Origin: Phallus indusiatus
Taxonomy: Eukaryota; Basidiomycota; Agaricomycetes; Phallales; Phallaceae
Direction of reading: 5' to 3'
Assembly (NCBI GenBank): GCA_027605045.1
Contig: JAQFWX010000054.1
Location: 1-64,000 of the forward strand
DNA: 64,000 nt
Every line of letters begins with the position of its first letter. The first letter of the stretch is position 1. The notes beneath the pieces are model-generated. The model was given only the letters and a program-made list of their open reading frames with translations. It did not search any database and was not told where the DNA came from. Shown here one piece after another: positions 13,648 to 26,123 of this stretch. A program made the position numbers and the translations under genes.

Positions 13648-16600
13648 ATGTCTTCACTTAGGCAAATTATCTCTAAAGTCACTAGTCAGATCAACAACCG
13701 CAAGGCTACCCTAAAACAGGCCGCTAGAAAGCAAGTGAGGACAGATAATACCCACAGTGCCTCGCAACAATCTCTCGAACAAATAAATGACAGCGAAACA
13801 GAGGCCGAAGTAAGTGATAATGAAAGCGAGCGCGCTCGAGAAGTAGAGAGGAAGCAGCGAGAAGCGTACGAACAGGTCAGTCCGAGTCAAACATCCGATG
13901 CAATTCATCTCAAAGGCTCCTATCATTCACAGGACCCTCTAAGAGAAAATTATGGAGAGTTCAAAGATGGAGATAAAGGTAGGCTTTTGCGTGTGAAATA
14001 ATTGTATCTCTTGGTGGCTAAAAAGAAACCAGATCTAGAGTTGATGAAATTTCACACCTTCTCCGAGAAGAATGAGGGAACCCACGTTCGTTTCAGAGCT
14101 AGAATCCATCATATACGCGCCATCAGTAAGTATTATTGTTTTTCATCGCGAAGTTTTACTGACGCGTTTCGGCAGGTCCCAAGATGGTATTCCTCGTTTT
14201 CCGGCAGCAGCTCATTACCCTACAAGGTGTTGTTTCAGAACGAGAAGAGAGCGTCTCAGAAAACATGGTCAGATGGATAGAGCATCTTCGGCGGGAGTCC
14301 ATTGTCATTGTGGAAGGGATACTCCAAACTCCAACGCCTCAGGAAGAAGTTAAAGACGCCACCATACACAAGCTCGAAGTTGAGATTCATAAAGTCTGTC
14401 TAAAATTTATTCATGCACGATATCTTTTCTTACTAAACTCATGATTTCAGCTGTACTTGGTAGCTGGCCCAAACACCACGTTACCATTCCAAATCGTGGA
14501 CGCTAGTAGACCTATACAGTTTCTCGAAGAGGTACTTTCCGATTTCCTGTGAACGACTGTAGATAAACAATCTCTAATAATTGTTGAAAGAATACCCAAC
14601 TACCTCGTGTTACAGATAGAACGAGGCTACAAAACCGCATACTGGACCTCAGGGTTGGTTTCGCCACCTTCTTTTCTTCGAGCATATAATCTGACGCTCA
14701 GAATTGTTAGACTCCTGCCTCACAAGCCGTATTCCGCATCCATTCTGGAATAACCAAGTTGTTTCGAGAATTTTTGGACGACCACGGTTTCATTGAAATT
14801 AATTCATCCAAATTTCAAGGTTCTGCTACAGAATCTGGAGCTTCCGTTTTCAAGGTGGATTACTTCCGGAGACCAGCATACCTCGCACAGAGTCCTCAAT
14901 TGGCGAAACAAATGTGCATCGCAGCTGATATGGAAAGAGTGTATGAAATTGGACCTGGTATGAATTTGGTTTAAATGTGGACCTATTGCTATGTACTCAA
15001 TCCTACTTAAGTCTTTCGAGCTGAAAATTCAAATACACACCGTCACCTGACTGAATTTACGGGTCTTGACATCGAAATGGCTATTGAATCCGATTACACC
15101 GAAGTTCTAAATATGTTGGATAGTCTATTGTTGCACATCTTCAGGGGATTGCAATCTCGATATCGCGCCGAGGTATTTTCAAATTTCACTTTTATATATA
15201 ACATTGCCGTGTAACGCGTTATAGATTGAAGCAGTGAAACAACAATTCCCCCATGAAGATTTGGTTTTCCCAGAACAGACTGTTCGAATAAATTTCGAAG
15301 ACGGCATTAAGATGCTCAAAGAAAGTGGCTGGAGAGAAGAAGACGGCTCTGAGCCTTCTGAGCTGGAAGATCTCAGTACCAGAGCCGAACAAGAACTGGG
15401 TCGTTTAGTTAAGGAGAAGTATAATACAGATTATTATATCTTGGGTAAGCCAAAATATTCAATTGAAGGTGCAAATTTTGACGTTTGGGATGTAGACAAG
15501 TTTCCTCTCGCTGCGCGACCATTTTACACCATGCCCAGTAGCACAGACGAGGTATTTAATTTAACTTACATCCTCTTATCAAACATTATGTGACTGGAAT
15601 ATAAAGAGATATTCCAATTCTTTCGATATATTCCTACGTGGCGAGGAAATTCTGTCAGGTGGCCAGAGAATTCACTTGTCATCTGAATTGGAGGAAAGGT
15701 AAGTATAATGTGCATAAGTACCTGACATCTTTGTATAATTTCGCATGTCAGAATGTTTGAAAATGGAATCGAACCAGATTCAATGAAAGAGTACGTAGAC
15801 GGGTTCCGTTGGGGTTGTCCTCCAGTAAGTCTGCTGTCAATATTCAGCGTAACAGACTGACAAACCTAAACTCAGCACGGGGGTGGTGGATTGGGTAAGT
15901 GAGATCATGACCTTCACATGTAAAACAATTTTGCTAACTAAGACAATTATCAAGGTCTCGAACGTGTGTTAATGTTGTTTGTCAATCTCAAAGACGTCCG
16001 TTGGGGAAGTCTCTTCCCAAGAGACCCCAAAAGTTTCACGCTATTTGGTCGTGACCCAGAACAAACAGCAGCTGAGGCGGCGCAGGCTGCGATTGTGAAA
16101 GGGCCTACTGCAGTGAAAACTGAACCCGGAGAACTTCCTCCCTTGGAGAATGTGTGTATCTGTTCACCTACGATTCTATTTCATCTGACACATCTGCATA
16201 TAGTTAATTGCGAAATACGGCGACGCAACAAACACGTCTTGGCTTGATCCGGCTTGGGAGGTCTGGCGTCATGTTTCCACTGGTGGGGCTGTCGGATTTA
16301 TTGCAGAAAGTGGTTATGCCGTTACATTTGGAAACCCTTTGTGCGCTCCAGAGCAGCTTCCTCAACTCATCAAAGCATATCTCAAGTATGTGAAACGTAC
16401 TCGCCACTTGAAGCCTGTATGGTGTTGTGTCGGCGCTCATGTCGAAGAGTATCTTGCTGACACGCTGGGATGGAGTGCTGTTATGGCTGTGGCGGAGGAG
16501 CGGCTCGACCCTACTGAGCTGGACGTTAACCGGGATCGAAATCTCAAACGTAAAATCCACAAAGCCGAGCGAGAGAAGGTTAAAGTTCATGAAATTGAAG

Positions 16601-17358
16601 GAGAACCGGACGAAAAGCTCAAGGAGAAAGTGCAAAAACGAATCGAAGACTGGCAGGCGGCTCGGAAAGGAGCTCAAGTTCACCTCACTGGCGTATATCC
16701 ATTTGATGACATAGCTCACCGTAAATATTACTATGCCACAGACAAAGACGGGACAGTAAGTAGCACGACACTTCATTCCGAACTACGTATGATTTATTAA
16801 TGTATATCGTTAGATATGTTGTTTGGTCGTCTTGGCTCAGCTGACGTCGAAACGAGGATTCCAGATAAAGTGGGCTCTCGAGTTTCCTGGCGCTCCTGGC
16901 GGTGCCATAGAGGTATGTGCTTCGGTTCTTCTTGTTCACGCACTCTCATAGTTTGAACAGTATATTCTCGCGGAAGTTATCAATAAACTTGGAGATGCTG
17001 GCATCAGGCAAGCGACGTTTGGAGCTGGGGCCACCGACGAATTGAAGAAAGTCAGCAATATCGGCGGATTCCGGTATATGGTTCTCGAGAAGGCCTACAC
17101 AGGCTTAGCTCGAGCATTTCCACTATCTGGCAAAGGTGATTTCCGCCAGAAGTTTGGAATTTATCATGATCCTGTACGTTTCAAATCATCATCGTTTGTA
17201 CTTGTTTGCCTAATACGAGGTTTAGGTTTATATATGTTATCCACGGGGCTCTTTGGGTATGTTTTCAATGGGCTCTTTCCATATTTTTTTTACTTACGTT
17301 GCGTTCAGGAGTAAGCGGGGTTAATGCCATTATGAGAGTACTTCAAAAACCCAAGTGA
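13648..17358 (+). CDS. erdS: Aspartyl-tRNA synthetase fused to DUF2156 (ErdS-like)
   Basis: Nineteen exons close exactly in frame to give about 912 residues. Residues 1-105 are a basic/acidic helical extension. An OB-fold anticodon-binding domain follows ([26 protein letters not shown]). The class IIb AspRS core carries motif 1 around [17 protein letters not shown], motif 2 [15 protein letters not shown] and motif 3 [15 protein letters not shown]. The usual AspRS end ([11 protein letters not shown]) runs on into a linker of about 40 residues. Residues about 599-912 form a DUF2156/GNAT-type aminoacyl-tRNA transferase domain ([36 protein letters not shown]). In known fungal ErdS the first domain makes Asp-tRNA(Asp) and the second moves Asp to the 3-beta-OH of ergosterol. 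That function is inferred from architecture here. It could also serve as the only cytosolic AspRS. No frameshift or premature stop is seen at the junction. Confidence 0.88.
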
Positions 17359-17656
17359 ATTAGAAATAAAGTACTTTTTGATAATATTCGGACTTATATG
17401 AGACGGCAAGGATTATCTATTTTTTTCGTAATTAGTGGACCTAGTACTATGTATAGTCACGGATATATCATATACACGGATATCCTATAATAGAAACTGT
17501 TTTTATTCAGATACTTGTCCAAATACGAAAGCTAAATGTTTTATATTCTATTCGATATCTATGTATCTATGTCTATCTAACTGAATTGATCCGTCGTGTG
17601 TTGTGCTGTGTAAGAATCCAGGAGCCTCGTCTCAAAAAATACACAAAAGTACAATG
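17359..17656. other. Convergent intergenic region
   Basis: This is an A/T-rich 3' region shared by the AspRS-DUF2156 gene and the MFS gene, which converge. I see no gene in it. Confidence 0.5.
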
Positions 17657-19810
17657 TTAACGAACGAAAATAAGGCTGATCGTGATCATCACGACATCCA
17701 ATACAAGAAGGGACCAAAACGATGCTTGGTATCCTCTCAAGGACGATGTTGGTTGATGCTGGTTAAAGCCGAACGTGATCGCTGTAATGACTAACGAAAA
17801 GGTCAGCTGGTTAGGTGGGCATTGAAAAAATATCATCGACTCACTAGCTAGGCCAACAGTGGCGCCAAGTTGAAAGGCGGTATTCATCATAGCACCAATC
17901 ACTCCCTATAAACGGTAAATTCTAATCCCCTCATACATATAATATCCTCACCTCTTGCCCCTTAGGGGCACTTGCCATGATAAAAACGTTGACAGACACA
18001 TATGCCACAGCTGTACCAATCATACATATAATCATTCCAGGCAAGATATGGGTCCAATATTTATCGGGCGTGTCTGCAAAAACAAAAAGAATAGAAGATA
18101 CTCCCATGAGAACCTATAAAGGAAGGCTTTAGGAGAGGGTTAATACATGTTAGCTAAACTCATACCTGACCGAACACAAGTTGGGACTTTGGTGGAAATA
18201 TGAGCACTATCCTGCCGGCCAAAGACACGCATATACCGGCAGTTATACCTGCATTATGTAGTCAGTCGCACCTCGTCATAGTTTAGTCGATGATCATTTA
18301 CCAATAGGTAAACAGTGAATGGCCGCTTTTAAAGGAGACCACTGCCAGATATCCTTTGGGAGAAAATTAAGCTTGAGGAATTTTGATTTGCGTTGTGACA
18401 TACTTGGAAGATTTGAATAAATTGGATCTCTATTCCGTTGACGAACCAATATAGGCTGGGATCATGGTTAGTGATATACATTCCCGCGACTGATATAAAC
18501 AGCACCTGCCTCCAACAATATATGAATAAAGGTGTAAAATTTGCTATCTTCCAAGTACTGGTTGGAATGGCGGGATCACTGACGAACCGTTCGATGAAGA
18601 AGAATCCGACAATGAAAACAACAGAAAAGACCAAGGTTACGATTATCTGAGGTTTCGCCCAACCTGAGCAGTCATATTAGATATACTCAATTTTGCTGGG
18701 AGAAATGTAGTTTGGAGTACCTGCGTTGTTACCATCGGTAAGTCCATAGACAAATAGGACTAGCCCTCCAGCCAGAGCTACCACGCCTTGCCAGTCCAGT
18801 TTACGTTGGCGATGATTATCATTCATTACATGTTTAGGGAGGATATAAAAAGACAATGCGGAAAATGGCGCAACGATCATAGCAACGAGATAGAAAACTA
18901 GATGGAAAAACATCGTAGTGTATCGTACGTGAGCAATAAATCGAACTTACTCCATCTCCAATTAAGTTGCGCAGTAATAACACCTCCCTGCGTGCGACGA
19001 TGGTGGTCAAAATTAAACCAAGAGAAAGGGCTGGTCAGTGAGTGTACATACGAGTACGAAGCCAACGACATTTCCTATCGCTCCAAATCCGCCGAAAATT
19101 GCCAAGGCTCGACTTTGTTCGATAGGATCAGGATAACATCGCACTATCATGGACAGGGCGGAGGGAAAAGTCAGTGCAGCACCTTCAAAAAATAGTTAAG
19201 AATACTCGGTCATACAAGATATGAAAGAGTCAGACCTATTCCCTGAAGTCCTCGAAAAATAAGCAACATAACCGCATTGACACTTACGCCGCACAAGACA
19301 CTGAGAAGGCCAACCATGAGATATCCGAAGCAGAAAACAGGTTTTGGATGATAGATGTCCGTCAATCTGCCAGCGAACAGGAAGGATGCGGCGAAAGTCA
19401 AAGTATAGGCCGATAGGACCCATTGTAATGCACCAGATGTGAAATGTATATCTTGTGCAATCTATTAAGTCGGTGGCGGTATTAGAAAGTAATTTTTTTT
19501 TTCGTAGACGACGACATTTCGTTACCTCTGGTAATGCGATTATGACGCTGGCAGCATTGAAGATATCAAAGAACTGAGCCGAGCACAATAAACCAAGCAT
19601 GAGGTATCTTCGAGAGTCTCTTATCGAATCCCCAGTAGAATCCGAGGAAATTGTGGCCTCAAGGTCAAGCTTATCGTCCTCTTGGTTTTGTTTGTTTTCA
19701 TCGTTATTATCGTCAGAAACGTTAACAATCGTTGTAGTAGGCGTGCATACACTAGTAGTCACAGTAAGGCTGGCATCGAAAGGTCCTGAAAGAGTTTCTT
19801 TGACGTCCAT
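17657..19810 (-). CDS. MFS transporter, drug:H+ antiporter type (DHA2-like)
   Basis: This is a multi-exon gene encoding a polytopic major-facilitator protein. It starts at 19810 with a hydrophilic acidic cytosolic N-tail of about 65 residues (DNNDENKQNQEDDKLDLEA). The first membrane segment follows (YLMLGLLCSAQFFDIFNAA), then the loop and helix AGRLTDIYHPKPVFCFGYLM, which matches the MFS motif A region between helices 2 and 3. Later helices include LVFYLVAMIVAPFSALSFYI and a last helix FWSLLVLDVVMITISLIFV before the stop at 17657. The helix order and the long central region suggest a 14-helix DHA2 protein such as aminotriazole or siderophore-like exporters, but the substrate is not deducible. 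It is convergent with the AspRS-DUF2156 gene; a shared pathway is not shown by the sequence. Confidence 0.82.
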
Positions 19811-20215
19811 GGGGTTCCTAACAAAAGAAAAACTTTGAGATCATAGGAAAATATATATAGACGGTGAGGTCAAAAGTAGGGGCGATATGCTTACCGATCA
19901 CGACCGCGAGTGACTCAACGTGCCGGCGACCGAAAACGCAACGGCTTTCTTTTTGACCAGAATTTGTCAGGGTTGGGTAAGTTGGGTAAGTTGACCACGG
20001 CCTTACCATCCACTTTGTGGATGTCAAAGAAGATAGTTTACGCGATTTATTAGATAGCATTATTAGAGTAATTTGGTGAAGATTAGGGCATTTGACCATG
20101 CGTAAGGGGAAAAGCGCATACAGTTTATGTCATTCGACTGAATTAAGAGGTTTACGTTAGAGATAGTTGACTGAGCTGTTAACATTTCAAACGTCAACTC
20201 GGCGGTAGAAGTTCA
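19811..20215. other. Intergenic, MFS promoter and 3' end of DUF1917 gene
   Basis: No gene is supported. A direct repeat (GGGTAAGTTGGGTAAGTTGACC) lies near 19974-19995, and an A/T-rich segment follows. Confidence 0.4.
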
Positions 20216-21767
20216 CTATTCTGCAGGATGGCTTCTTTTTGACTTTTTGGTGGGATTTCGGTCATCCGTTGCAGGTCGTTTCTTTTTGGTTGATTCACCT
20301 TGATCTTCATCCTCCGACGCAAAGGGGTCATCATCTACGGGCGCTTTGGGTTTTGGAACTTGAGCTTGAGGCTTAGTTGACTCTTCTTGGTCATCAGACA
20401 CTCCTTTTGCAGCCTGGCTCGCTTTGAGCTGGGCAAAATATTCTTCTCGCAACTCCTGGAAATAGTTAATCATGCTGAAGAATATGATATAAAATGACCA
20501 TTTACTGACTTTGATTTCGGTATCTTTCATGAAATCCGTAGTTTTCCATATCTGAAATTTACCGTGTTCGCTACGAGAAACAAACATAGCATAAAGATGC
20601 TTACGGTAGACTGCAAATGGCTAGGGTGTTTGCTATCCAGTCCTGGATCCCAGGTCGATTTTGATTGTAGATGAAAAATCAAATGTCCTTACTTAAATCT
20701 GTGTACAAATTGGATTTGACCCCACTGAGGTTGACCCCGTGATGTTCCAGGAGAACTCGCATAATCTTGGGAAATGTCAACGTGGTTTCTTGTTTGTTAT
20801 GGAGAACATGTATTACATTTAATACACTTTCTTTATCAAAAATATCTGGCATATACACACAGATAACACGCTGCGCCGGCGAGTCATTGGGAGGCGTGGT
20901 AGCGACTTTAGCGAGATTGACAGTGGTATTCGAGAGGAGGCCGGTGGCTACAGAGACTGTTCGCATCATGTCAATTTAGTATGGAACACACTCTCAAGAC
21001 AATCAGTACGTACTTGCTAAACGCGACCATACAGCATCGACGGCGTTAGGAGGAACAAAGATTAACCTATATATATGTGTAATTGAGTACACATTAAGGC
21101 GTTATGAAAACTTAAGACAGCGACCATTTGCCAGACTTGTAACCATGCCTGATATGCACGTCCTTCAATTTCTGCGTATACTCCGCCAAAACCTGTTTAA
21201 TATTTAGTGAGGGTTATAAAAGCTAAAAGCAGAACTACCTCGTCTCTGACTTGTTTTTTGCTTTTCTTGTTCGTCTTTTTGCTCGCTCTAATTGGAATGG
21301 AGTCGTCTTCCTAATTGAAACATAAGAACCCAAAATCGATAGCGGCAATATATTTTACATTGATATCTTTGACACGTTGAGTGACCTCGGTTACTAAGAA
21401 ACCAAAGTGTTGGAATACCACGTTGTGTACACGAAGGTCGAAAACGTACAAAGCTCGCTCGCTTCTTTCTGGGCACCGGACCTGTCCCCTGAGGACGCGT
21501 CCGGATTGGAATTTGAAACCCACAACCACTGCAAGGAGTTAAAGAGCGATAGGTCTATCAAGCAACGAAACAAACAGGTTTGGTGCCATCGTTGTTCTGG
21601 ACCATCGACGGCTTATACTGCCAATAACCGTTGTCAACTTCTGTCGGACACAAGAATTGAACTAAAACCTTTTTTGTCCATTCTTCGATGGATATTGATG
21701 AATAAGACGTCCAGTGGTAAGGATAATCTATAGGAATTATATCGTCTTCAAAGATGTTGTCGGCCAT
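20216..21767 (-). CDS. DUF1917/Bles03 (UPF0696) family, eIF4E-like fold
   Basis: This gene has about seven exons. The N-terminus is MADNIFEDDIIPIDYPYHWT, and a first splice gives KPLWLWVSNSNPDASSGDR. Further exons carry a Lys-rich loop (RASKKTNKKSKKQ), then HGYKSGKW, IFVPPNAVDAVWSRLA, and an exon with RVICVYMPDIFDKESVLNV. The GKW...IFVPP...VDAVWSRLA order is the mark of the DUF1917/Bles03 group, whose structure resembles the cap-binding protein eIF4E; their role is not established. The C-terminal about 70 residues are disordered, with a Pro/Lys/Asp stretch and a basic KKKRPATDDRNPTKKSKR that looks like a bipartite nuclear signal. A start at 21845 is also in frame, but it would leave almost no room for a promoter with the divergent CPSase gene. 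Confidence 0.7.
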
Positions 21768-21931
21768 GCTGGAAATTGTAATATTGACGATTGACGTTTC
21801 ATAGGCTACGCGTCTGGACTCTGGCGCGTTCGGGAAAATAGACACCCTGATTAGTCATCCATGTGTATAGTTGATCGCCGAGTCATTTTTTGCGTGTGCT
21901 CACTGACTTCCTTTCCTCGAGGGATCGCAGG
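21768..21931. promoter_or_regulatory. Bidirectional promoter, DUF1917 / CPSase
   Basis: Only about 165 bp separate the two divergent start codons. The region next to the CPSase start has a splice-acceptor-like ATCGCAG just before the ATG, so a 5'UTR intron is possible. Confidence 0.45.
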
Positions 21932-24900
21932 ATGCTTTCTCGAGTATGGCACGTACAGCGAGGAGCTGTTAGGCTAGCGGTGTCAAAACGCTTCTATTTC
22001 GCCACTCCTATTGTCTCCAAGCCAGCTCCAACGCGTCCCAGTTATGCAAAAGCGATCCCTGTCGTCGGTTCATATGCCCCCAAGGATGATGAACACGTCT
22101 TGTCTTCTTCTTCCGAGCTCGCTCGAAAACTGTCAGCCAAGGTTTTACCCAAAATTCCACGCCCGGATGTCAAAAAAGTCGTTGTAATAGGTAGCGGAGG
22201 ATTAAGTATAGGTCAAGCCGGCGAATTCGATTATTCTGGTTCTCAAGCAATGAAAGCCCTCCGAGAAGAGGGAATTGAAGCTGTGTTGATCAACCCAAAT
22301 ATCGCTACATGGCAGACGTCTCATCAGCTGGCTTCAGAGGTTTATTTTCTTCCCATAACCGCAGACTACATTGCCTATGTTCTAGAAAAAGAGCGTCCTG
22401 ACGGTATCTTACTGACTTTTGGCGGTCAGAGTGCCCTTAATGTCGGTATAGAATTGGACAAAATGGGTGTTCTTGAACGATTGGGCGTTAAAGTCCTGGG
22501 CACACCTATCCGCACGCTCGAGGTTTCCGAGGATCGCAATTTGTTTGTTCAAGCATTGAAAGGTTAGTGATTTTGTACAGATATCTCGACGTCAGAATGT
22601 GTATACTGATTCACAAACTTTTAGAAATTGATATCCCTGTCGCTCAATCTACAGCTGTGTCATCGGTTTCGGATGCTTTGGAGGCTGCTGATCGTATATC
22701 CTATCCAGTTATCGTTCGTGCTGCTTTTACCTTGGGTGGTTTGGGTAGCGGTTTTGCCAATAATCCGGAAGAGCTTCGTGACCTAGCAGCAAAAGGCCTT
22801 AGTCTAAGTCCCCAGCTGCTAATCGAACGTAGCATGAAAGGTTGGAAAGAGCTTGAATACGAAGTTGTCCGTGATGCCGCTGATGTGAGGGACAAAATAC
22901 CACTCGTTTCTCACTAAGAAGTTCATCAATTGTCTTTAGAACACAATCATTTGTTGCAACATGGAGAACTTCGATCCGCTTGGCACACACACTGGCGATT
23001 CCATCGTGGTTGCACCTTCCCAGACACTCCCGGATAGTGAATACCATATGCTTCGTAGTGCCGCTATCAAAGTCATTCGCCATCTCGGAGTTGTCGGGGA
23101 ATGCAACATCCAATATGCTTTAAATCCGACGTCTCATGAGTACTGCGTGATCGAAGTTAATGCAAGGTAAGAGGTTTGATACATATATTTGTTTGCGCAC
23201 TATATCTCCGGTTTTTTTTTAGGTTAAGCCGATCCAGGTATATTTTTTCATTTCTGTTATACTTGAGCAACGTTGTCTAAGTGTTTGCAGTGCTTTGGCC
23301 TCTAAAGCGACAGGATATCCATTAGCGTACACGGCAGCCAAAATTGCACTGGGATACACCCTTCCGGAGCTACCGAATGCCGTCACCAAAACGACAACTG
23401 CTTGCTTTGAACCTTCCCTTGATTATATTGTGACTAAGATTCCCAAATGGGACCTTGCTAAATTTTCGTCGCAAGTGGATCGTCGTGTTGGTTCGGCCAT
23501 GAAGTCCGTCGGCGAGGTCATGGCGATAGGTCGTACATTCGAAGAAAGTCTCCAGAAAGCTATTCGACAAGTAGATCCTCGATACGTCGGATTTGAAGCA
23601 TATGTTCAACCCGAGGATGTAGACACGGCTCTGTCAGAACCTACAGATACTCGTTTGTTCGCCATAGCTCATGCAATGTTAAATAAAGAGTACACGGTAG
23701 ACCGCATTCATGACCTGACCAAAATTGACAAGGTAGGGAAAGTTATCGTTTCGAAATGAATCATTACCAATAACATTTTTTTACTTTGCAAAACTATTTA
23801 GTGGTTTTTGTACAAGATCAACAACATCGTTCAAACGCACAAGGCCCTTCGTGCTGCGGGCTCATTAGATGCACTATCCGAAGACCTACTCAAAACTGCA
23901 AAAAAGCAAGGCTTCTCTGACGCACAAATTGCAGCACTAACGGCTTCCGTCGAAGATGACGTTCGATCGAAACGAAAATCATTTGGAATTATACCATTCG
24001 TTAAGCGCATCGATACACTCGCTGCTGAATACCCGGCGCATACCAATTACTTATACACCACATATAATGCTCAGACGCACGATGTGGAGTTTGACGAACA
24101 CGGTACAATGGTCTTGGGTAGCGGAGTCTATCGCATTGGGAGCAGCGTTGAATTTGATTGGTGCGCCGTGACTTGTGCAAGGAAACTGGCCGATCGTGGA
24201 AAGCGTACTATTATGGTTAACTATAATCCCGAGACTGTCTCGACGGACTACGACGAAGCTGATCGTATGTACTTTGAGGAGCTGGGCTGGGAACGGGTCA
24301 TGGATATTTATGAACTTGAAAATGCGTCCGGTGTAGTTGTGAGCGTTGGTGGTAAGTGTTCTCGTACTACTGTAGCTTGACTTCTTCTCAGGCGTCTCAA
24401 TATAGGTCAATTACCTCAAAACATCGCTCTTCGACTTAAGAAAAGCGGCGTCAACGTTCTAGGAACTGATCCAGAAAAGATTGATATGGCGGAAGACAGA
24501 CATAAATTCTCCTCTGTTCTCGACAGTATTGGTGTTGATCAACCTGCTTGGGCGGAAGTAGTTTCCGTGGACGACGCAAAAAGCTTCGCGAACAAGGTCA
24601 GGTAAGTACTTTTATTCTTGATAAAGATTTGTTCCGTGTCTTAATAACCGCCGTTTAGTTACCCTGTTTTAATCCGACCTTCATACGTTCTATCTGGTGC
24701 AGCAATGAACATCGTTTACGAAGAAGCTACTTTAGAGTACAACCTGTCTGCCGCAGCATCCGTATCCCCCCTTCACCCCGTCGTCATATCCAAGTTCATC
24801 GATAATGCTCAAGAAATAGATGTTGATGCTGTTGCGTCAAAAGGCAAACTCTTGGTTCACGCTGTCTCCGAACATCTCGAGAATGCGGGTATCCATTCCG

Positions 24901-25944
24901 GCGATGCTACTTTAGTCCTTCCACCTTTCTCTCTACCTGAGGAGGATATGGCCCGTCTCAAAGAAATAGCACAAAAGGTGGCTACTGCATTTGAAATATC
25001 TGGACCCTTTAACATGCAGATCATTCGCAAATCGACTGAAGACGGGCAGCCTGCGGAACTGAAAGTCATTGAGTGTAATCTGCGTGCTTCTCGTTCATTT
25101 CCTTTCGTTTCTAAAGTTCTTGGATATAACTTCATCGAGACGGCTACTGCTGCCATTGTCGACCACAACGTGCCAGAGCCTGTTGATCTTATGACCGAGA
25201 AACGGGATTATACATCTATTAAGTGCGCACAATTTTCCTGGACACGACTTGGCGGGGCTGATCCTTTCCTGGGTGTTGGTGGGTGCACAAGCATCTTTCT
25301 TTTATCGATGTTGATCATTAACTGCGATGAACAGAAATGGCAAGTACTGGTGAGGTTGCCAGCTTCGGCAAAGACATCTACGAAGCCTATTGGGCTTCAC
25401 TTCTCAGCACCACCGGTTTCAAAGTACCCAAGCAAGGCTCAGGTATGCTAATTGGCGGCGACATCACGAAGCCCGAGATGGGGCGAATAGCTAAGAAGCT
25501 CACGAATCTCGGTTTCAAACTATATTGTTCATCCCCTGACGTCGAGTTCTTTTTGAACGGAATTCCATACGTGACATGTCAAAAAATTTTCTTCCTCTGA
25601 AAGATAAGCGAAAGCTTAGAGAGGTGTTCGACGAGTTTGATATCCAATGTGTTATCAACCTGGCTAAAACGCGCGGGAGCAGTGCGGCGGATGAAGACTA
25701 TGTAGCTCGCAGGTTCGTAATTCCAGACTTGCTTTGTTTTATGCGTGCTGATTAGTTGGTTGTTATTTTTTTTAGAAACGCTGTGGATTTTGGATTCCCG
25801 CTCCTCAATAATCCTAGAACGGCAGAACTTTTCGTGGAAAGTTTGGAGAGGAAAATCTCACAAGGTAATTTGCGAAAATATGTTGAAGGAAAGGTTCCAC
25901 CGGAAGTGAAATCCTGGAAAGAATTTGTTGGATTCCGCGCTTGA
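21932..25944 (+). CDS. CPA2: Carbamoyl-phosphate synthetase, arginine-type large subunit
   Basis: This multi-exon gene encodes a protein of about 1150 residues that makes carbamoyl phosphate from ammonia (from the glutaminase partner), bicarbonate and two ATP for arginine synthesis. The N-terminus ([20 protein letters not shown]) is Arg-rich and amphipathic, which suggests mitochondrial import. The first ATP-grasp half shows [33 protein letters not shown] and ECNIQYAL. The second half shows [34 protein letters not shown] and the C-terminal MGS-like domain ([14 protein letters not shown]). A 15-nt exon (23223..23237) encodes part of [18 protein letters not shown]. Near 25570-25608 the frame breaks: either a 38-nt intron or a one-base deletion must be assumed to keep the last about 110 residues. 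There is no aspartate transcarbamylase or dihydroorotase fused to it, so this is not the pyrimidine (URA2/CAD) enzyme. Confidence 0.92.
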
Positions 25945-26123
25945 ATTGTTCTTGTTTGTGTCATATAAAAAAGAGCGTTTAGCTCTGAATACTTCTTGTT
26001 TAGATCATTCAAAACTAATACCAACGCAGTCCCTTTGTAATCTATATATCAAGCCAGCACAATCTAGTTAGAATTAAAACATGCATATATGTGAGTGAAA
26101 TTTGTTTTACAAAGATGGCAGTT

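Noticed and set aside
21768..21845. Upstream in-frame start for the DUF1917 gene
   Set aside because: It would leave under 90 bp to the divergent CPSase start; the extra residues do not look like a folded or targeting segment.
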